Of a DNA stretch of 64,000 bases, positions 17,110 through 25,207 are shown one piece after another. A program made the position numbers and the translations under genes. Source of the stretch: Glaciecola sp028401415 (GTDB taxonomy: Bacteria; Pseudomonadota; Gammaproteobacteria; Enterobacterales; Alteromonadaceae); assembly GCF_028401415.2 (NCBI RefSeq), contig NZ_CP171821.2:3224001-3288000 (forward strand). The letters are read 5' to 3'. The notes below the pieces were generated by a model. That model had not been told where the DNA came from. It saw only the letters and a program-made list of their open reading frames with translations, and searched no databases. Positions within the stretch are counted from its first letter, which is position 1. Every line of letters starts with the position of its first letter.

Positions 17110-17898
17110 TTGGTTAATAAATATACTACAAGGGAATTTGGCACGCTGCATGGGTTTAATTTGGGAAAATATCGACCGGTAACTAGGCTCATTAGAGAAA
17201 AAAAGAAAGGCGAAGGAAAAGCTGAAGTTCCCTCCAAGAAACGTTTTAAGCAAATTCTTTGGATGGCATCAGGTGGCAATTTAGGCAAACGCAATGTTGC
17301 TATAATTTGGATGCTTTTTGGTTCGGGCATGCGCATCAATGAAGTTGCGAAACTCAAAATTAAAGATTTGCTTAGAGACACAAACGAACTTCGTACCACG
17401 TTTATCATTCCTGCTGCTTATACCAAGACAGACAAATCACGAGCTGCATATATCCTTGCAAAACCTCATATAAGAGCGGTCGAGGAATGGATCAGCGAAA
17501 TGGTCTATCAAAGAGTATGCGTTATTGAAAATGACGAGTTTCGCGGATTAAACCCTGATTGGCCATTATTCGCCGTTACAAAAAAAGGAAATTCATGGCG
17601 AACTATGGCATTTCGCGACAAAAAATACACTGATGTCGAGGGGAATGTTTTAACGACTAGAGTGTGCAGCTCCCTGCAAACATTGGTTTCGGAGATTTTT
17701 AGAAATAGCGGTTTACTTTGCGGTACTCATGCAGGTCGTCGAGCGCTTGCGACTTGGTTAGATCAGAAAGGGGTGGAGCTTGACACTATTCAACGTATTC
17801 TAGGTCATAATGATCCAGAGATGACACTTGAGTACATCGATCCCAATTTTGAACGAATAAGCGAAGCTTTTAATAAGTCCTTTAGAAACATAAATTGA
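17110..17898 (+). CDS. Tyrosine recombinase / integrase
   Basis: 262 residues. Catalytic residues of the tyrosine recombinases are visible: arginine in GSGMRINEV, the HxxR box in THAGRRALATW, the histidine of ILGHNDPEM and the tyrosine of TLEYIDPN. The start is a TTG that follows an in-frame stop directly and has no good ribosome binding site, so the true N-terminus may have been lost near the repeat at 17057-17083. Such enzymes move integrative elements. HigBA and a J-domain gene follow on the same strand, consistent with a small mobile unit. Confidence 0.85.
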   Translation: MVNKYTTREFGTLHGFNLGKYRPVTRLIREKKKGEGKAEVPSKKRFKQILWMASGGNLGKRNVAIIWMLFGSGMRINEVAKLKIKDLLRDTNELRTTFIIPAAYTKTDKSRAAYILAKPHIRAVEEWISEMVYQRVCVIENDEFRGLNPDWPLFAVTKKGNSWRTMAFRDKKYTDVEGNVLTTRVCSSLQTLVSEIFRNSGLLCGTHAGRRALATWLDQKGVELDTIQRILGHNDPEMTLEYIDPNFERISEAFNKSFRNIN

Positions 17899-17962
17899 TA
17901 AACAAGTGAGACCACTAATTAAGACACGATCCCGACGAAATATAAATATTTTGATTTATATG

Positions 17963-17979
17963 GTTTACTACTTGTAAAC
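17963..17979. promoter_or_regulatory. Probable HigA operator 1
   Basis: Palindrome GTTTACTACTTGTAAAC, one mismatch between the arms. Same half-sites as 17998-18014; the centres are 35 bp apart. Confidence 0.65.
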
Positions 17980-17997
17980 TTTATTTTAAATGATATA

Positions 17998-18014
17998 GTT
18001 TACTGGTAGTAAAC
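17998..18014. promoter_or_regulatory. Probable HigA operator 2
   Basis: Perfect palindrome GTTTACTGGTAGTAAAC directly before the higB ribosome binding site (GGAG at 18015-18018). Toxin-antitoxin operons are usually repressed by the antitoxin binding paired palindromes such as these. Confidence 0.7.
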
Positions 18015-18023
18015 GGAGTTTAA

Positions 18024-18323
18024 ATGCACGTAATATCAAAACGGCCATTTGCAGATGCTATGAAAAAGTATCCCAATGATGCTGCAGCAATTGAAGCAAC
18101 ATACAACGTGTTGAGTAGAGGTGAGTTTAAGACGCCTGACGCGTTAAAAGCGGTATTTAAAACTCTTGATAACTTTAAGTACAGAGATAAATGGTGGGTA
18201 ATTGACATTGGCGGTAATAACCTTCGACTTATGGCCTTCATTGAATTCAGGCACAACCGAATGTACGTCAAGCATATTGTTACTCATGCTGAGTACGATG
18301 AACTTTGTAAGAAGTATCGTTGA
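18024..18323 (+). CDS. higB: HigB-type mRNA interferase toxin
   Basis: 99 residues, RelE-like fold. YRDKWWVIDIGGNNLRLMAFI and the C-terminal MYVKHIVTHAEYDEL are typical of the HigB family, which cleaves mRNA on translating ribosomes. It lies 15 bp before higA, with the toxin first as in most HigBA loci. GGAG at 18015-18018 is the ribosome binding site. Two palindromic operators lie just upstream. Confidence 0.92.
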   Translation: MHVISKRPFADAMKKYPNDAAAIEATYNVLSRGEFKTPDALKAVFKTLDNFKYRDKWWVIDIGGNNLRLMAFIEFRHNRMYVKHIVTHAEYDELCKKYR

Positions 18324-18338
18324 TAGGAGCGAAACCAA

Positions 18339-18761
18339 ATGTTAGCCGTTGAACAACTTACAGAACTGATAAGTGAATTGAATGTACGTGTACCTGTGTT
18401 GCGTGAGATTACAAACCAGCAAGACCACGACCAAGCTTTAGCGCTGATGGAAGAGTTAATTGAGGATTACGATACCAACTTAGTCGCAATTGAAGCGCTC
18501 AGCAATTCTATTGCTCGCTATGAAGCTGATGCGGTGTCATTCTCTGAATTTAATCAACGAGGGTTGGGGGGCGACCCTGCGGTTGCTACGCTTAAAGTTC
18601 TGATGGATCAACACAACCTTAATACAACCGATTTTAAAAATGAAATTGGCGGTAAAAGTATGGTATCCCAAGTGCTAAGTGGAGGTAAGCGCTTAACACG
18701 CGATCATATTGAACGTTTAGCTATGCGTTTTGGGTTAAGCCCTGCGTTGTTTTTTAAGTAA
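18339..18761 (+). CDS. higA: HigA-type antitoxin
   Basis: 140 residues. The N-terminal half is helical and acidic and should bind the toxin; the C-terminal half holds an HTH domain (FKNEIGGKSMVSQVLSGGKR, then HIERLAMRFGLSPALFF). It neutralises HigB and represses the operon. It follows higB with its own AGGAG site. Confidence 0.92.
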   Translation: MLAVEQLTELISELNVRVPVLREITNQQDHDQALALMEELIEDYDTNLVAIEALSNSIARYEADAVSFSEFNQRGLGGDPAVATLKVLMDQHNLNTTDFKNEIGGKSMVSQVLSGGKRLTRDHIERLAMRFGLSPALFFK

Positions 18762-18803
18762 GGAATAAACTATTGTGTAACAAAAGGACGATTGGTAGGT
18801 AAA

Positions 18804-19664
18804 ATGAGTTATTACAGTACTTTAGGAGTAACCCACACAGCTGAAGACTTTGTCATTAAGGCTGCTTATAAGGCACTAATGAGAGCATACCATCCTGATC
18901 GTGTTAACGGATATGAAGCCTATGTAAAAGCAATAAACAATGCATATGATGTCCTTTCTGACTCGGTTAAGAGAGCGGAATACGATAGTTCACAGAAAGG
19001 TTCAATTGATGAGAGCTATTTTGAAGACACTGAATCGAGTAGGGAGATTGCTAATGATGTAAGTTCAGATTGGCAAGTTGTCATTGAGTACTTTCCAGAA
19101 TTAGAAGAAGCAAAACAAGAGCTTCGTCAATATTCATCAGCGCTCTCTATTAGTTTCGCACTAAAGATCTTAGAAAGTAAAGATTTCAAAAATCATTTGG
19201 AAATTTCGCGAGAATTGAAGAAAGACTTTCTACAAGGTTACTTTGGCACAAATCCACGTATATTATTATTAGCAAAGACACTGCTATTAGCTAAAGTAAG
19301 AGCACCGCTGTTGGAACTCAATAAGTTAGTTCAAATAATGGGTGATAGAATTGATGCGGAAAGAGTTATTGCAAAACTTGCCGACAGGTATCCTGAAATT
19401 GACCAAATCTACAACTCGGATGAGCTTGACGCACTCATTGAGGACACTCGCACACTAATAAGTCGCGCCAGAAGTAAAAAAGCTGATTTCGATGATCTAA
19501 AATTACTCGCAAGTAGATTAGGTGTAATCGCAATTGGAAAAAAAGGGTTTTTTAAGGACAGGTGGCAAGTTACTGACAGGAGTGGTATGAAACTTTTGTT
19601 CTCTGACTCAAATGATTTCGAGCTTTATCTTATAAATGTGTTTGAAAGTATAGCGTTTAATTGA
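18804..19664 (+). CDS. J-domain (DnaJ-like) protein
   Basis: 286 residues from ATG 18804; a TTG at 18792 is an alternative. Residues 1-65 form a J domain with the HPD motif in AYHPDRVNG, so it can stimulate an Hsp70 ATPase. The rest is a helical, charged region with no glycine-rich or zinc-finger part, so this is a specialised class C co-chaperone, not DnaJ itself. It follows HigBA closely and overlaps the porin tail frame by four bases. Proteins of this layout occur in mobile and defence regions, but a role is not shown here. Confidence 0.85.
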   Translation: MSYYSTLGVTHTAEDFVIKAAYKALMRAYHPDRVNGYEAYVKAINNAYDVLSDSVKRAEYDSSQKGSIDESYFEDTESSREIANDVSSDWQVVIEYFPELEEAKQELRQYSSALSISFALKILESKDFKNHLEISRELKKDFLQGYFGTNPRILLLAKTLLLAKVRAPLLELNKLVQIMGDRIDAERVIAKLADRYPEIDQIYNSDELDALIEDTRTLISRARSKKADFDDLKLLASRLGVIAIGKKGFFKDRWQVTDRSGMKLLFSDSNDFELYLINVFESIAFN

Positions 19665-20092
19665 GCCTGCATTTTGTAGATATCACCATTTTAGATAATG
19701 ATTCGCCTTTGGATGCCATTATTAGCGCGACATACCAGCACAATCTTCAAGGCGACGCCTATATGGGGTTTACGCTATTAACAGATGACGAGTTAGACAC
19801 AATATCATTGGAAAGCAAGTATTTCACGCCGCTCGCTAACGGCGCATACTATGCTTTGAGAGCGCAATATAGTTATACTGATGATGACCGATTAGATGAT
19901 TCTTGGGCAATTGGCGGGGATTATTACTTTAATAAATTCTCATCGATTGGTGCAGAGGGTAACGACGATTTCATTGCACTTACGGCAGGCCACTTTTTTA
20001 CTGAACGTTTTAGTGTTCGCGCGGCATATAGCTTTATAAATGAGCGAGAAGTCGATGACACTTGGACAGTTAGCGCTAACCACCAGTTTTAA
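19661..20092 (+). pseudogene. Outer-membrane beta-barrel protein, C-terminal fragment
   Basis: About 140 codons opening on a TTG inside the J-domain gene and ending in NHQF. Alternating beta-strand patterns (GAYYALRAQYSYTDDD, RFSVRAAYSFINE) and a terminal phenylalanine are typical of the last strands of outer-membrane porins. There is no signal peptide or N-terminal barrel. The front part was probably removed when the island entered, so 19665 may mark the right boundary of the integrase-HigBA-J-domain unit. Confidence 0.65.
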
Positions 20093-20255
20093 AGCATAGA
20101 GAATAAAGCCTCACAAGTTGGTTTATGGTCAATTGTAGTTACAACATTAGTGAGGTTTCGCTTATCATCTTGCCATTTTATTTCTCGATGGCTTGGCGAT
20201 AAAAGCAAAGCACTGAGAAATGAAATTCAAGCGCGCCAAAGCAACGCGTTTGCCA

Positions 20256-20514
20256 TTATTTGCGGCGACTCGCAGAAAGGCGCAAAGCAACTAATCCAAC
20301 AATTATTAACGCAAGCGTTGCAGGGGCAGAAACTGCTTCAACCGCACTTAAGTTGATATTGTCAATGTTCAATGAAGATCCGGTTGCCGTCATTATAAAA
20401 ATAAGTTCATCGATATTTGCTGAAATAGAAAAAGCAAAGGTAGTTAGCGCAACTAAGCCAATAAAATTTATCTTTTAAAATCTTAGCTTTAACAGCAGTT
20501 AACGCATGACTCAT
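20256..20514 (-). pseudogene. PEP-CTERM-like protein, frameshifted and shortened
   Basis: Read on the minus strand from ATG 20514, the first frame stops after 35 codons. A one-base shift gives a hydrophobic signal-peptide-like start, then NIDNINLSAVEAVSAPATLA, a hydrophobic helix and a basic end SASRRK, a clear PEP-CTERM-type sorting signal. Only about 20 residues lie between the signal peptide and the tail, so most of the mature protein seems deleted. The total of 259 bases is not a multiple of three, which supports a broken gene. Confidence 0.6.
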
Positions 20515-20708
20515 ACCTTAAATGTACAAAACAATCTAACAGATTTTGCAAAGTAGACTGCGGGTCTTGCGCGAGCAGTCTGGTGTGCAAATACCTAAGC
20601 TCTTTTTTTACTGATTTTGAGCTGAGTCGTTTAGGCAAAATAAAAGTTATATTATACAGCCTACATCAAAAATGATACCGTTATGCATCAAAACTAATGG
20701 GGTGATAT

Positions 20709-20903
20709 ATGAGAACGACAGTTTCAATAGATGATGAGTTGTTTGATAAAGCTATTCAGCTATGCGAACCAGGTATTGATAAGTCAGAAATCATTAGACG
20801 AGCAATGAGAACTTTCGTCAGAGTTCAATCGGCGAAGAGATTGGCTGCGTTAGGAGCTAAATCACCGGACATGACCGAGATTCCGCGTCGCGGCAGTGAC
20901 TAA
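20709..20903 (+). CDS. vapB: VapB-type antitoxin
   Basis: 64 residues. MRTTVSIDDELFDKAIQL is the start of a ribbon-helix-helix antitoxin of the DUF2191/VapB type; the C-terminal part (KSPDMTEIPRRG) should wrap the toxin. The ribbon-helix-helix represses the operon. vapC begins two bases after the stop region. Confidence 0.9.
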   Translation: MRTTVSIDDELFDKAIQLCEPGIDKSEIIRRAMRTFVRVQSAKRLAALGAKSPDMTEIPRRGSD

Positions 20904-20904
20904 A

Positions 20905-21282
20905 ATGGTTTTAGTAGATACGTCTGTTTGGGTTGCTCATTTTAGGTACTCAGAAAATTCCTTGATTAGATTATTAAAAGAAGACTCCGTCCTTTGTCAC
21001 CCACTGATAATAGCTGAGCTTGCGTGTGGAACTCCCCCTTCCCCGAGAGCAAGGACACTCAACGATATGTCTTTGCTTACCACATCAAGAATCGCGAACC
21101 AAACTGAGATACTGACAATGATTGAGCAACATCAACTATATGGAAAGGGCTGTGGATATATTGACATTGCTCTTCTTTGCTCTGTGCTAATAACGCCTGA
21201 TACCAAACTATGGACATTAGACAAACGCCTCGCGCATCTCTCAGATCAATTTAATACAAAATACTCGCCTGACTTTATTTAG
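20905..21282 (+). CDS. vapC: VapC-type PIN-domain toxin RNase
   Basis: 125 residues from ATG 20905 (a GTG at 20896 is possible). The PIN domain acidic residues are visible: LVDTSVWVAHF, AELACG, and GYIDIALL with TPDTKLWTLDKRL near the end. VapC toxins cut tRNA or rRNA. The stop codon TAG (21280-21282) directly touches the reverse-strand parE stop at 21283. Confidence 0.9.
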   Translation: MVLVDTSVWVAHFRYSENSLIRLLKEDSVLCHPLIIAELACGTPPSPRARTLNDMSLLTTSRIANQTEILTMIEQHQLYGKGCGYIDIALLCSVLITPDTKLWTLDKRLAHLSDQFNTKYSPDFI

Positions 21283-21570
21283 TTAAAGCCAAGCGTCAGT
21301 ATCTTGACCGCCAATAATCGCCATAATTTCGATGGTGCCTTGATTGATTCGATAGTAAATTACATCTGACCGATGCGGGCAGCGTCTATAACCCAGTCGA
21401 ATGTTATCAACCGGCTGATACAATAAAGGCGACTCTGCAATCTTAATAAAGGCTCCGAAAAAGCTGTTAAAATATTCGTCAGCTAAGCTTTCTCCAAACT
21501 CATGATATCCATATTCGTAGATTCTACGTAAATCTTCTTTTGCTTCTTCCGTTAAGCGATATCTGCTCAT
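21283..21570 (-). CDS. parE: ParE/RelE-type toxin
   Basis: 95 residues. LTEEAKEDLRRIYEYGYHEF and RRCPHRSDVIYYRINQG, ending DTDAWL, are characteristic of ParE toxins, which usually poison DNA gyrase. It starts exactly where parD ends (TAA then ATG with no gap), so the pair is translationally coupled. Confidence 0.9.
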   Translation of the reverse strand: MSRYRLTEEAKEDLRRIYEYGYHEFGESLADEYFNSFFGAFIKIAESPLLYQPVDNIRLGYRRCPHRSDVIYYRINQGTIEIMAIIGGQDTDAWL

Positions 21571-21801
21571 TTACTTTTTTAGATCCGCTTTAAATTCGGC
21601 GAGAATTTCGTTTGGTGACTGAGATACGAAGTTACTTTTTTCTGCTTTCGATAACTTTTGATTGATAAACTCGGCTCGTCTTGCGCGTCTTATTAAATCA
21701 TTAATCAACTCGCTCTTATTCGCATAGTCACCTTTCTTTTCAACATGAGCGTTAAGCCAGCTGTTATTGCGTTCTGTCAATGTGACACTTTGTCTAGGCA
21801 T
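21571..21801 (-). CDS. parD: ParD-type antitoxin
   Basis: 76 residues from ATG 21801, which has GGAGAG five bases upstream; the longer open frame to 21885 lacks support. MPRQSVTLTERNNSWLNAHVE is the ribbon-helix-helix start of ParD, and the acidic end (EILAEFKADLKK) binds ParE. It should repress its own operon. Confidence 0.9.
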   Translation of the reverse strand: MPRQSVTLTERNNSWLNAHVEKKGDYANKSELINDLIRRARRAEFINQKLSKAEKSNFVSQSPNEILAEFKADLKK

Positions 21802-22104
21802 GTTACTCTCCAAGCGCTTCTGGTGCGATATTACATCAGGGGCCTTCCATTGACAACAATTGATGGCTTGAACTGCTAGTTCCAAAAATTACAAAACGAA
21901 CACTGCTCTAGGCCTTTCTAGTCACTTCAACAAAATATAGGCTTATAGAAACTGCGATTTGCTTGAAAGAGACTGCCTGCATAATGTTTCTTCGATTCTG
22001 TGATATTAGCGCACTTGCTAAATCTGAAAAGTGAGGTCAAGTTTGAGCTGAAACAGCGCACTGTTTTAGCATCATTACACTCGGCAATGGTTTTACTACG
22101 CGAC
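21802..22104. other. Intergenic stretch without a recognised gene
   Basis: About 300 bases between parD and the next minus-strand gene. It must hold the parDE promoter. No other structure was seen. Confidence 0.5.
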
Positions 22105-22617
22105 TTAATCCATCCCTTTGGTCAGAACCAAAATAAGCCCTAGTATCTGAAAGCACAAAGCGATATTGATCAATACATCATTATCCATTTTGGTCAGCTG
22201 AGCTTGTTCTAAATACGACTGCTGAATCAAAAATTTCTCATTTATCTGTTCAATAATCCCTTCTTTGTATGCGTCATAGCTTGCTTGGATAGAACTATAG
22301 CTGTGTTCAGTTTCTTGTTTCGCACCAAACATTGACAGAGTATCGCTAATGAAGGCTTTGCTTTGTGGATGTTCGCCCTGAGATACCATGAGCAAAACCG
22401 CGGTATCTTTTCTGCGTTCTAGCGAGCGGCTGTTTTCCCAAATCTCTTCAATTTGTATACCCACGTTTGCTGCATCTCGCTCCCAATCGCCCACGCGATC
22501 ATTATTTTTGGCAATAAAGTAATTTGAAATCACAGCAGAGGTGATAGTTAATGCGACACCAAGCATCACCAGTGCCCATTTAGACAAAAATTTCTTCATC
22601 CATTTTCTTTTATTCAT
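22105..22617 (-). CDS. Bitopic membrane protein, unknown function
   Basis: 170 residues. A membrane helix near residues 14-34 and another at about 148-166 bracket a charged helical region of some 110 residues (DWERDAANVGIQIEEIWE, LERRKDTAVLLMVSQGE). With both ends in the membrane the middle could form a coiled, possibly dimeric domain on one side. I do not recognise the family. It is 88 bp downstream of moaE on the same strand, but its content gives no link to molybdopterin synthesis. Confidence 0.6.
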   Translation of the reverse strand: MNKRKWMKKFLSKWALVMLGVALTITSAVISNYFIAKNNDRVGDWERDAANVGIQIEEIWENSRSLERRKDTAVLLMVSQGEHPQSKAFISDTLSMFGAKQETEHSYSSIQASYDAYKEGIIEQINEKFLIQQSYLEQAQLTKMDNDVLINIALCFQILGLILVLTKGMD

Positions 22618-22704
22618 ACTCTTTGACCCTGTCCAATGGCAGCGTCTACTAGACCGGGCTCAAGCGGCTATTCTTTCGTATGATTATTTTGCTAAGCGAT
22701 ACGC

Positions 22705-23190
22705 TTATTTATATCTGTTCAGTCGTTCCTGCTCTTTCTCATCTGGGGTTACCCAATGCTCGCCCGTTTGTGTGCGTTCCTTTTTCCAAAAGGTCGCTTC
22801 GTGCTTGAGATAGTCCATAATATATTGAGCGGCTTCAAAGGCTGACTCTCGATGGCGGCTGCTTACGCCCACAAATACAATTTGCTCATTAATGTCTAAA
22901 TCTCCAACGCGATGAATCACACGAACTTCTGATAAGAACCAGCGTTCTCTCGCTCTTTTGACAATGGATGCAAGCTGACTTTCTGTCATTTTAGGATAGT
23001 GCTCTAATCGTAAACCGGTCACCTGCTCGCTCGACATATGTGGGTTAAAATCGCGCACTAAACCCACAAACATCACCACGGCGCCACTGCTTCGATTATT
23101 ATCAATGAGCATTTGGTACTCATGCGCAACATGAAAGTCCTTGCGTTGCACACTGATATAATTTTGATGAACCGACTCGTCGCTATTCAC
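22705..23190 (-). CDS. moaE: Molybdopterin synthase large subunit MoaE
   Basis: 161 residues. GAVVMFVGLVRDFN, LRLEHYPKM, VIHRVGDLDINEQIVFVGV, HRESAFEAAQYIMDYLKHEATFWKKE cover the MoaE active-site segments, with the catalytic lysines near the end of that last stretch. It transfers sulfur from MoaD thiocarboxylate to cyclic pyranopterin to make molybdopterin. moaD is not in the window. It lies five bases after moaB, so they form an operon. Confidence 0.95.
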   Translation of the reverse strand: MNSDESVHQNYISVQRKDFHVAHEYQMLIDNNRSSGAVVMFVGLVRDFNPHMSSEQVTGLRLEHYPKMTESQLASIVKRARERWFLSEVRVIHRVGDLDINEQIVFVGVSSRHRESAFEAAQYIMDYLKHEATFWKKERTQTGEHWVTPDEKEQERLNRYK

Positions 23191-23195
23191 AGAAT

Positions 23196-23696
23196 CTAAC
23201 TCTTTTTAGCGCTCAGCATGGTCACAAAATTACAGGGCTTATTATTCGCATCTAGCTGCGGCTGAATAATTGACCAGCCAGTTTGGCAGGCACTTGTGGA
23301 GCCTGGGAGACAAAATATAAGGGTTTGATTGGCGAGTCCGGCAAATACTCGCGATTGGATGGTGGATGTACCAATCTCATCATAGGATATTTGCCTAAAC
23401 AGCTCACCGAAACCGTCCACCTTTTTGTCGAACAAGGGTGTGATGGCTTCAGGTGTGCTGTCGCGCGACATAAAGCCTGTTCCGCCAGTGCTAATAATCA
23501 CATGAACAGTGTCATCTGCAATGTACTTGGAAACGATGGCACGTAACTGATAAATATCATCTTTCACAATTTGCTTGTCTGCGATGGTATGGCCTGCGGC
23601 ATCAACGGCTTTTGCCAAATATAAGCCGCTAGTGTCGTTTGACTCATCACGTGTGTCAGAAACGGTGATGATGGCGATGTTTAACGCTTTCGTCAT
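23196..23696 (-). CDS. moaB: Molybdenum cofactor protein MoaB
   Basis: 166 residues from ATG 23696; GTG 23711 is an alternative. NIAIITVSDTRDESNDTSG, STGGTGFMSRDSTPEA and CLPGSTSACQTGW are the MoaB/MogA pterin- and ATP-binding motifs. It adenylates molybdopterin before metal insertion in some bacteria. Together with moaE and the modABC genes on the other side of the island this indicates molybdoenzyme use. Confidence 0.94.
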   Translation of the reverse strand: MTKALNIAIITVSDTRDESNDTSGLYLAKAVDAAGHTIADKQIVKDDIYQLRAIVSKYIADDTVHVIISTGGTGFMSRDSTPEAITPLFDKKVDGFGELFRQISYDEIGTSTIQSRVFAGLANQTLIFCLPGSTSACQTGWSIIQPQLDANNKPCNFVTMLSAKKS

Positions 23697-23809
23697 TAAA
23701 ATGGTGCTCACATATAGAACAATTAAGATGCTGTATACATTACCTGCTAAACTCAGTCTTATCTAGCGCATCTTACTTAATGCTATAGGCAACAAGGCTA
23801 CTGGTAATA

Positions 23810-24607
23810 ATGAGTATGACATCTCCCAAGCGGCAAGCGCCCAAAAAGCGAACCTTGTTTAATGAGCTTAAAGTGTTCAAAGACGCCCTGAGCACGCTGC
23901 ACCCAAGAGTAAAGAAAATCGATCCATCGCTTGTGAGCAGCGGCAAAGACATTATGTTGTTTCCTGGCTTGGGCGTGGACGGCCGATTTTTTAAACCCAT
24001 GAATCGCTATCTGACTCAGCATGGTCATCGTATTCATGACTGGGGTTTAGGCGTGAATGACGCAGGCCTTAATCGTGAGTTTAGCCAAGATGACATCACA
24101 ATAAATTGGCATCCCGATGTGAGTATGCGCGCTAAGCCCTTGCATAAAAATGAATTAGGGGTTGCCTACTTATGCTCACGCGCGGTGGATAATGCAAAAG
24201 CACTGGCGGACCGTTTAGGCCATCCCATTGCAGTTATTGGCTGGAGCCTTGGTGGATTTATTGCCAGAGAAGTTGCACGCGCCTTGCCGGAACACATTGA
24301 GCAAGTGATCACCTTTGGCTCACCGATTGTGGGTGGACCAAAATTTACGGCAGTCGCGTGGCGGTTTGAAATGCTCAATGTCGATGTTGATTGGATAGCA
24401 GAAGAGGTCAAAAAGCTCGATGCAACGCCAATAAAGCAATCCATCACCTCTATCTACAGCAAAAACGACGGTATTGTGCACTGGAGCGCGAGTATTGATG
24501 AACTCAATCCACAGGTAAAGCACGTCGAGGTGAAAGCCTGTCATCTCGGCATGGGCTTTAGCTTTGAGGTATGGCGAGAGGTGTTAAAGTCGCTAAAAAG
24601 CTTATAA
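23810..24607 (+). CDS. Alpha/beta hydrolase
   Basis: 265 residues. MLFPGLGVDGRFFKPM, the nucleophile elbow GWSLGG (Ser in the middle), and NDGIVHWSAS with a late CHLGMGFS provide the Ser-Asp-His set of the alpha/beta hydrolase fold. It lacks a signal peptide, so it acts in the cytosol. The substrate is unknown; the family includes lipases and esterases. It is divergent from moaB. Confidence 0.85.
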   Translation: MSMTSPKRQAPKKRTLFNELKVFKDALSTLHPRVKKIDPSLVSSGKDIMLFPGLGVDGRFFKPMNRYLTQHGHRIHDWGLGVNDAGLNREFSQDDITINWHPDVSMRAKPLHKNELGVAYLCSRAVDNAKALADRLGHPIAVIGWSLGGFIAREVARALPEHIEQVITFGSPIVGGPKFTAVAWRFEMLNVDVDWIAEEVKKLDATPIKQSITSIYSKNDGIVHWSASIDELNPQVKHVEVKACHLGMGFSFEVWREVLKSLKSL

Positions 24608-24639
24608 ATCATCACGCCTTTAATTATCTAAAGTTCGGA

Positions 24640-25047
24640 TTATTTATAATTCACCGAATCATAAACAATCACCTTCTCCCACAAGGCACTGGCTTTATCA
24701 ACAAATAGCTTGTGCGCAGGCTCATCTTGATAATTTTGTTGTGCCTGGGCTGATTCAAAGGTCACAATCAAGGAATAGGTAAATGAGCCGTCTACAACAT
24801 CTCTGCTCGCTTCAGGCGGAATACCGATAAAATTGGTTTTAGCAAACTGAGAGTTATCAAGAAAGGTTTGTAGCGATGTTTCAAAGGCACGACGGTCTTC
24901 AGGGTTATCAGGATTTTTAAGCCAAAAATAAACGGTATGGGCGAAGTTTGAGTCAAAATTAGTCATAGAATTTTCGCTGTGATTTTGGGCCAAAACGCTA
25001 AAAGACATACATATGGAAAAAAGTAAGGAATAACAAATCTTGAGCAT
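24640..25047 (-). CDS. Secreted Dabb-domain (stress-responsive alpha/beta barrel) protein
   Basis: 135 residues. A signal peptide (1-20, ending VLA) is followed by a single Dabb domain: HTVYFWLKNPDNPEDRRAFE, then SLIVTFESAQAQQNY and HKLFVDKASALWEKVIVYD. Dabb dimers bind or turn over small hydrophobic compounds; a periplasmic version is less common and its role is unknown. It is monocistronic. Confidence 0.85.
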   Translation of the reverse strand: MLKICYSLLFSICMSFSVLAQNHSENSMTNFDSNFAHTVYFWLKNPDNPEDRRAFETSLQTFLDNSQFAKTNFIGIPPEASRDVVDGSFTYSLIVTFESAQAQQNYQDEPAHKLFVDKASALWEKVIVYDSVNYK

Positions 25048-25207
25048 TTCATCTCTCTTTTGATTAGCGTGATTATCAATGAAGAGTAGCTAAGCTAAAT
25101 TCGCTATGCAATAAATTAAAAGCTTGAAAGTCTTATAGCGTGACGCTCTTGCAAAGCATCTTGCATAATAGGCTCGATAATCGTGTTAATACTGCCCTTG
25201 CTTGTAA

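Noticed and set aside
19661..20092. Beta-barrel frame as an intact small gene
   Set aside because: It opens at a TTG inside the preceding gene, has no signal peptide and shows only the final strands of a porin.
20100..20170. CCTCAC/GTGAGG pair after the porin fragment as a terminator
   Set aside because: The loop is over 40 bases and no T-run follows.
17110..21882. The toxin-antitoxin cluster as an integron cassette array
   Set aside because: The recombinase lacks an obvious integron-integrase insert, genes lie in both orientations and no attC-like repeats were seen between them.
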